A stretch of DNA of 8,395 nucleotides from the NCBI GenBank assembly GCA_041485905.1, contig JBGPKK010000199.1:1-8395 (forward strand). The letters are read 5' to 3'. Made by a program: the position numbers and the translations under genes. This DNA comes from JAHFUI01 sp041485905 (lineage in GTDB: Bacteria > Acidobacteriota > Vicinamibacteria > Vicinamibacterales > CAVVIG01). The notes beneath the pieces are model-generated. The model searched no databases. It was given only the letters and a program-made list of their open reading frames with translations, and was not told the origin of the DNA. This document shows, piece by piece, positions 7,505 to 8,395 of the stretch. Position 1 is the first letter of the stretch. Each line of letters starts with the position of its first letter.

Positions 7505-7550
7505 GTTGGCCGCAACCGGACGGAGAGATTCGACGCGGTTTGCGGCCAAC
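7505..7550. repeat. Hairpin with a bulged base
   Basis: GTTGGCCGCAA (7505-7515) pairs perfectly with TTGCGGCCAAC (7540-7550). The stem continues with CCG/CGG after skipping the unpaired T7539, leaving a 17-nt loop. An unpaired base in an otherwise perfect stem recalls the extrahelical bases of attC hairpins, but the boxes point the wrong way round for a normal attC (GTT on the outside left instead of the right). Confidence 0.7.
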
Positions 7551-7692
7551 CGTGCGCAAGAGGCCAGCGAGAAGTCCATCGGTTCTTGATTGCCGAGCAT
7601 TTTCCAGCGACACTTCCCCGGCGGTAGCCCGCGTTGGCCGCGGAGGGGGGCCAGCGGTCCACTCAGTAAGAAGTTATACGGACGGAGAGATT
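7517..7692 (+). repeat. 14-bp direct repeat CGGACGGAGAGATT
   Basis: The sequence CGGACGGAGAGATT occurs at 7517-7530, in the loop of the bulged hairpin, and again at 7679-7692, starting on the last base of the GTTATAC junction and leading into the cassette 1 gene. The span given covers both copies. The downstream copy lies just before the ribosome binding site of that gene. The upstream copy may be a remnant of an earlier cassette end. Confidence 0.7.
7673..7679 (+). other. Integron recombination point GTTATAC (attI/cassette 1 junction)
   Basis: Integron integrases cut between G and TT of the core site. The TTATAC that follows is the exact complement of the GTATAA part of the R'' box (GTATAAC, 8202-8208) of the attC at the end of the same cassette. 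This is the pairing expected when a circular cassette is opened at this point. No attC-like stem can be formed immediately upstream, so the site is more likely attI than another attC. Confidence 0.7.
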
Positions 7693-7703
7693 GAGGTGAA
7701 CAC

Positions 7704-7916
7704 GTGAAAGTCCCCAACTGGCTCATGCCGACCTTTGTGTCCTTCGGTTCCCTATTCATGGTCATTGGGCAACCAACCGTGACGGTCGGACAAGGGATGC
7801 GGGCGCTCGGTGGTGCTCTTATGCTTTCGTTCGGGCTCGTTACCTTGTTGCTCAAGCTCGGGAACCTTGAGAAGGAAATCGACAAGTTGAAGGAGCAGAC
7901 AAACGCCCGAGCTTAG
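7704..7916 (+). CDS. Small two-helix membrane protein of cassette 1
   Basis: This is a 70-aa protein with a GTG start at 7704. GAGGTGA at 7693-7699 serves as ribosome binding site. Two hydrophobic segments can be seen, about residues 9-25 (TFVSFGSLFMVIGQP) and 32-51 (MRALGGALMLSFGLVTLLLK), joined by a short glycine-containing turn. They are followed by a charged, heptad-like tail NLEKEIDKLKEQTNARA (54-70) that is likely helical or coiled-coil and cytoplasmic. I do not recognise a family. Small membrane proteins of unknown role are frequent cargo of chromosomal integrons. Any expression promoter must lie in the upstream repeat region or come from intI transcription, since both genes face the same way. 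Confidence 0.75.
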   Translation: MKVPNWLMPTFVSFGSLFMVIGQPTVTVGQGMRALGGALMLSFGLVTLLLKLGNLEKEIDKLKEQTNARA

Positions 7917-7928
7917 ATCTGACTGCTG

Positions 7929-7946
7929 CCCCCAACGGGGTTATTT
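7929..7946 (+). terminator. Weak intrinsic terminator-like hairpin
   Basis: CCCC (7929-7932), loop CAAC, GGGG (7937-7940) and then TTATTT form a short GC stem with a T-rich tail 13 nt after the stop codon of the small membrane-protein gene. An outer GACTG/CAGTC pair (7921-7925 and 7951-7955) could extend it. The stem is only 4 bp, so it is tentative. Confidence 0.35.
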
Positions 7947-8283
7947 GGATCAGTCGGTATCGGGCGGCGAGGCAACCAGCTCTCTCGAACAGCGGCGCGG
8001 TATTGCAATCACGGTGGCAGCACTTGGCCCCGTGTTCGTTCGCCGAGCCGGGCTCCTGACCGTCATCGCTCATATCGACAGTGGTACCGGACTTCATCAT
8101 TTCAAATTCACGCGATCGGTCGCTGACGCGCCACCTTTGGTGATTCGCGGCGGCAGTGCACTCGCGGGCATTTCGTCTGGCGAGGGCCCGTTCGGCGGGC
8201 CGTATAACATCGCGCTGGAGCCGTCGCGCCCATCGTCTGGTGCGATCATGTTGCAGCGGCGCGCGGCTCAGCGCAAGCGTTAG
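7945..8283 (+). CDS. Doubtful second reading frame of cassette 1, running into attC
   Basis: An open frame of 112 codons begins at a TTG at 7945 and ends at a TAG formed by the GTTAGGC core site. Residues from about 87 on (YNIALEPSRPSS and after) are simply the translated attC, as often happens for cassette frames. The first part includes GIAITVAALGPVFVRR and LLTVIAHIDSGTGLHHFKF, which look like alternating strands but match no family I know. There is no good ribosome binding site, the start is non-ATG and third-position GC is modest. It may be a real small cassette gene or chance. Confidence 0.3.
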   Translation: MDQSVSGGEATSSLEQRRGIAITVAALGPVFVRRAGLLTVIAHIDSGTGLHHFKFTRSVADAPPLVIRGGSALAGISSGEGPFGGPYNIALEPSRPSSGAIMLQRRAAQRKR

Positions 8284-8285
8284 GC
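8202..8285 (+). other. attC recombination site of cassette 1
   Basis: This 84-bp site has the standard attC plan. R'' is GTATAAC (8202-8208). The left inner arm runs from 8212 to 8230 and the right inner arm from 8258 to 8274. R' is GTTAGGC (8279-8285), a perfect match to the GTTRRRY consensus. The arms pair as GCGCT, GAGCCG and CGCGCC against their complements. Two unpaired bases, G8217 and T8224, fall only in the left arm, as expected for the extrahelical bases that IntI uses to recognise the folded bottom strand. The loop (8231-8257) can form a small ATCG/CGAT stem. The site orientation agrees with cassette genes on the plus strand. Confidence 0.9.
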
Positions 8286-8395
8286 CTCATCGAAACAAAC
8301 GTTGGAGATCATTATGGCGCTCGAACTCAAGAAGGCCATCCCGGTTGCCCTGCGATCTCTGGGCCTGGATGAGCGCTGGCTGCAAGATCGAATAG
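8280..8395 (+). mobile_element. Integron gene cassette 2, left part
   Basis: The second cassette starts with TTAGGC just after the cut point of the preceding core site and runs off the window. It carries the start of one gene 34 nt from its left end, nearly the same spacing as in cassette 1. If it behaves like cassette 1, its own attC should begin with an R'' box close to GCCTAAC. Confidence 0.8.
8314..8395 (+). CDS. Cassette 2 gene, N-terminal part; possible PDDEXK-type nuclease-like protein
   Basis: The ATG at 8314 is preceded by GGAG (8304-8307) at 6 nt, and 27 codons are visible before the window ends. They read MALELKKAIPVALRSLGLDE followed by RWLQDRI. The LQDRI ending recalls the N-terminus of small proteins with the pattern LQ-x-x-I-AEDP-x-LLGLG, related to NucS/DUF91-like nucleases and found in cassettes. 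The diagnostic part lies beyond the edge, so the function is only a guess. That this is a real gene start is well supported by its ribosome binding site and its position in the cassette. Confidence 0.6.
   Translation, partial: MALELKKAIPVALRSLGLDERWLQDRI

Larger units (their letters stand above)
7149..7655 (+). repeat. Series of diverged 112-132-bp units starting GTTRGCYGC
   Basis: GTTAGCTGC (7149), GTTGGCTGC (7261), GTTAGCCGC (7393), GTTGGCCGC (7505) and GTTGGCCGC (7633) are spaced 112, 132, 112 and 128 bp apart. Units 1, 2, 4 and 5 open with a hairpin formed with a following GCRGCCAAC-like or GGCCAGC arm; unit 3 is too degenerate to be sure. The two 112-bp units also match each other near their ends: CAGGTTCA at 7210 and 7452 is followed by similar GCGGCAGTTGCTGCGTTT and ACGGCGGTTCTTCCGTTT segments. 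GTTRGCY is close to, but not identical with, the integron core GTTRRRY. These may be decayed gene-less attC units or an unrelated repeat. Confidence 0.55.
7127..7672. other. Non-coding, hairpin-rich spacer containing the presumed attI region
   Basis: These 546 bp lie between the integrase stop and the first cassette junction. I find no protein family in any frame: the longest plus-strand frame (7246-7707) gives an arginine- and serine-rich sequence with no recognisable motif and runs through hairpins. The content is repeat structure: five copies of GTTRGCYGC at 7149, 7261, 7393, 7505 and 7633, most starting a hairpin, plus the octamer CAGGTTCA at 7180, 7210 and 7452. By position it should include attI, but its exact limits cannot be read from sequence alone. 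Confidence 0.6.
7674..8279 (+). mobile_element. Integron gene cassette 1
   Basis: This 606-bp cassette is bounded on the left by the cut in GTTATAC and on the right by the cut in GTTAGGC. It contains a 70-aa membrane-protein gene starting 30 nt from the left end, a weak terminator-like hairpin, a doubtful second reading frame, and a full attC. Joining its two ends gives a core box G+TTATAC that is a perfect complement of its R'' box, so the cassette is self-consistent. The roughly 285 bp between the first gene and attC are unusually long for a one-gene cassette. Confidence 0.85.

Noticed and set aside
7149..7550. CRISPR array
   Set aside because: The GTTRGCYGC units are short, diverged, hairpin-forming and spaced by more than 100 bp, with no cas genes nearby.
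7246..7707. 153-codon plus-strand frame between intI and cassette 1
   Set aside because: It crosses several hairpins and the recombination point, has low-complexity Arg/Ser composition and no recognisable domain or ribosome binding site.

Overview
The window is GC-rich bacterial DNA holding one ordinary chromosomal stretch and one integron. Ku-type NHEJ, a secreted DUF3500 protein and a small-molecule catabolic cluster fit a soil bacterium, possibly Acidobacteriota. That assignment is only an inference from gene content and style, because no rRNA or marker gene is present.

Layout. Positions 1-213 (minus) hold the N-terminal part of an exported protein of unknown function. Positions 277-1137 (minus) encode Ku. 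Divergent from it, 1180-2235 (plus) encodes a secreted DUF3500 protein. Next come three minus-strand genes whose transcription order runs from right to left: a sodium:solute symporter (5877-4465), a tartrate/D-malate/isopropylmalate-type beta-decarboxylating dehydrogenase (4445-3387) and an amidohydrolase_2-family TIM-barrel hydrolase (3226-2312). They look like an uptake-and-catabolism operon for an organic acid. The amidohydrolase gene is bracketed by two unusual repeat elements (2247-2327 and 3230-3370). Each is built from inverted arrays of a heptamer AATGCAN in which only the last base varies. One array supplies the amidohydrolase stop codon and its last residues, and the other occupies the place of its ribosome binding site.

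From 6082 to the end lies an integron. An integron-type tyrosine recombinase (IntI) has all five catalytic residues and the IntI-specific insertion, but is split by a one-base frameshift at about 6682. It is followed by about 550 bp of non-coding, hairpin-rich repeat sequence, then a recombination point GTTATAC (7673-7679). A complete gene cassette (7674-8279) follows, encoding a 70-aa two-helix membrane protein and ending in a well-formed attC (8202-8285). A second cassette starts at 8280 and is cut off by the window edge. The 5' end of cassette 1 (TTATAC) exactly complements its own R'' box (GTATAAC), as expected if the cassette inserted as a circle. The integrase points in the same direction as the cassettes, the reverse of the classical layout.

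The most notable features are this same-orientation integron with a frameshifted integrase, the diverged 112-132-bp repeat series between intI and the first cassette, and the AATGCAN inverted heptamer arrays that have been built into the ends of a gene.
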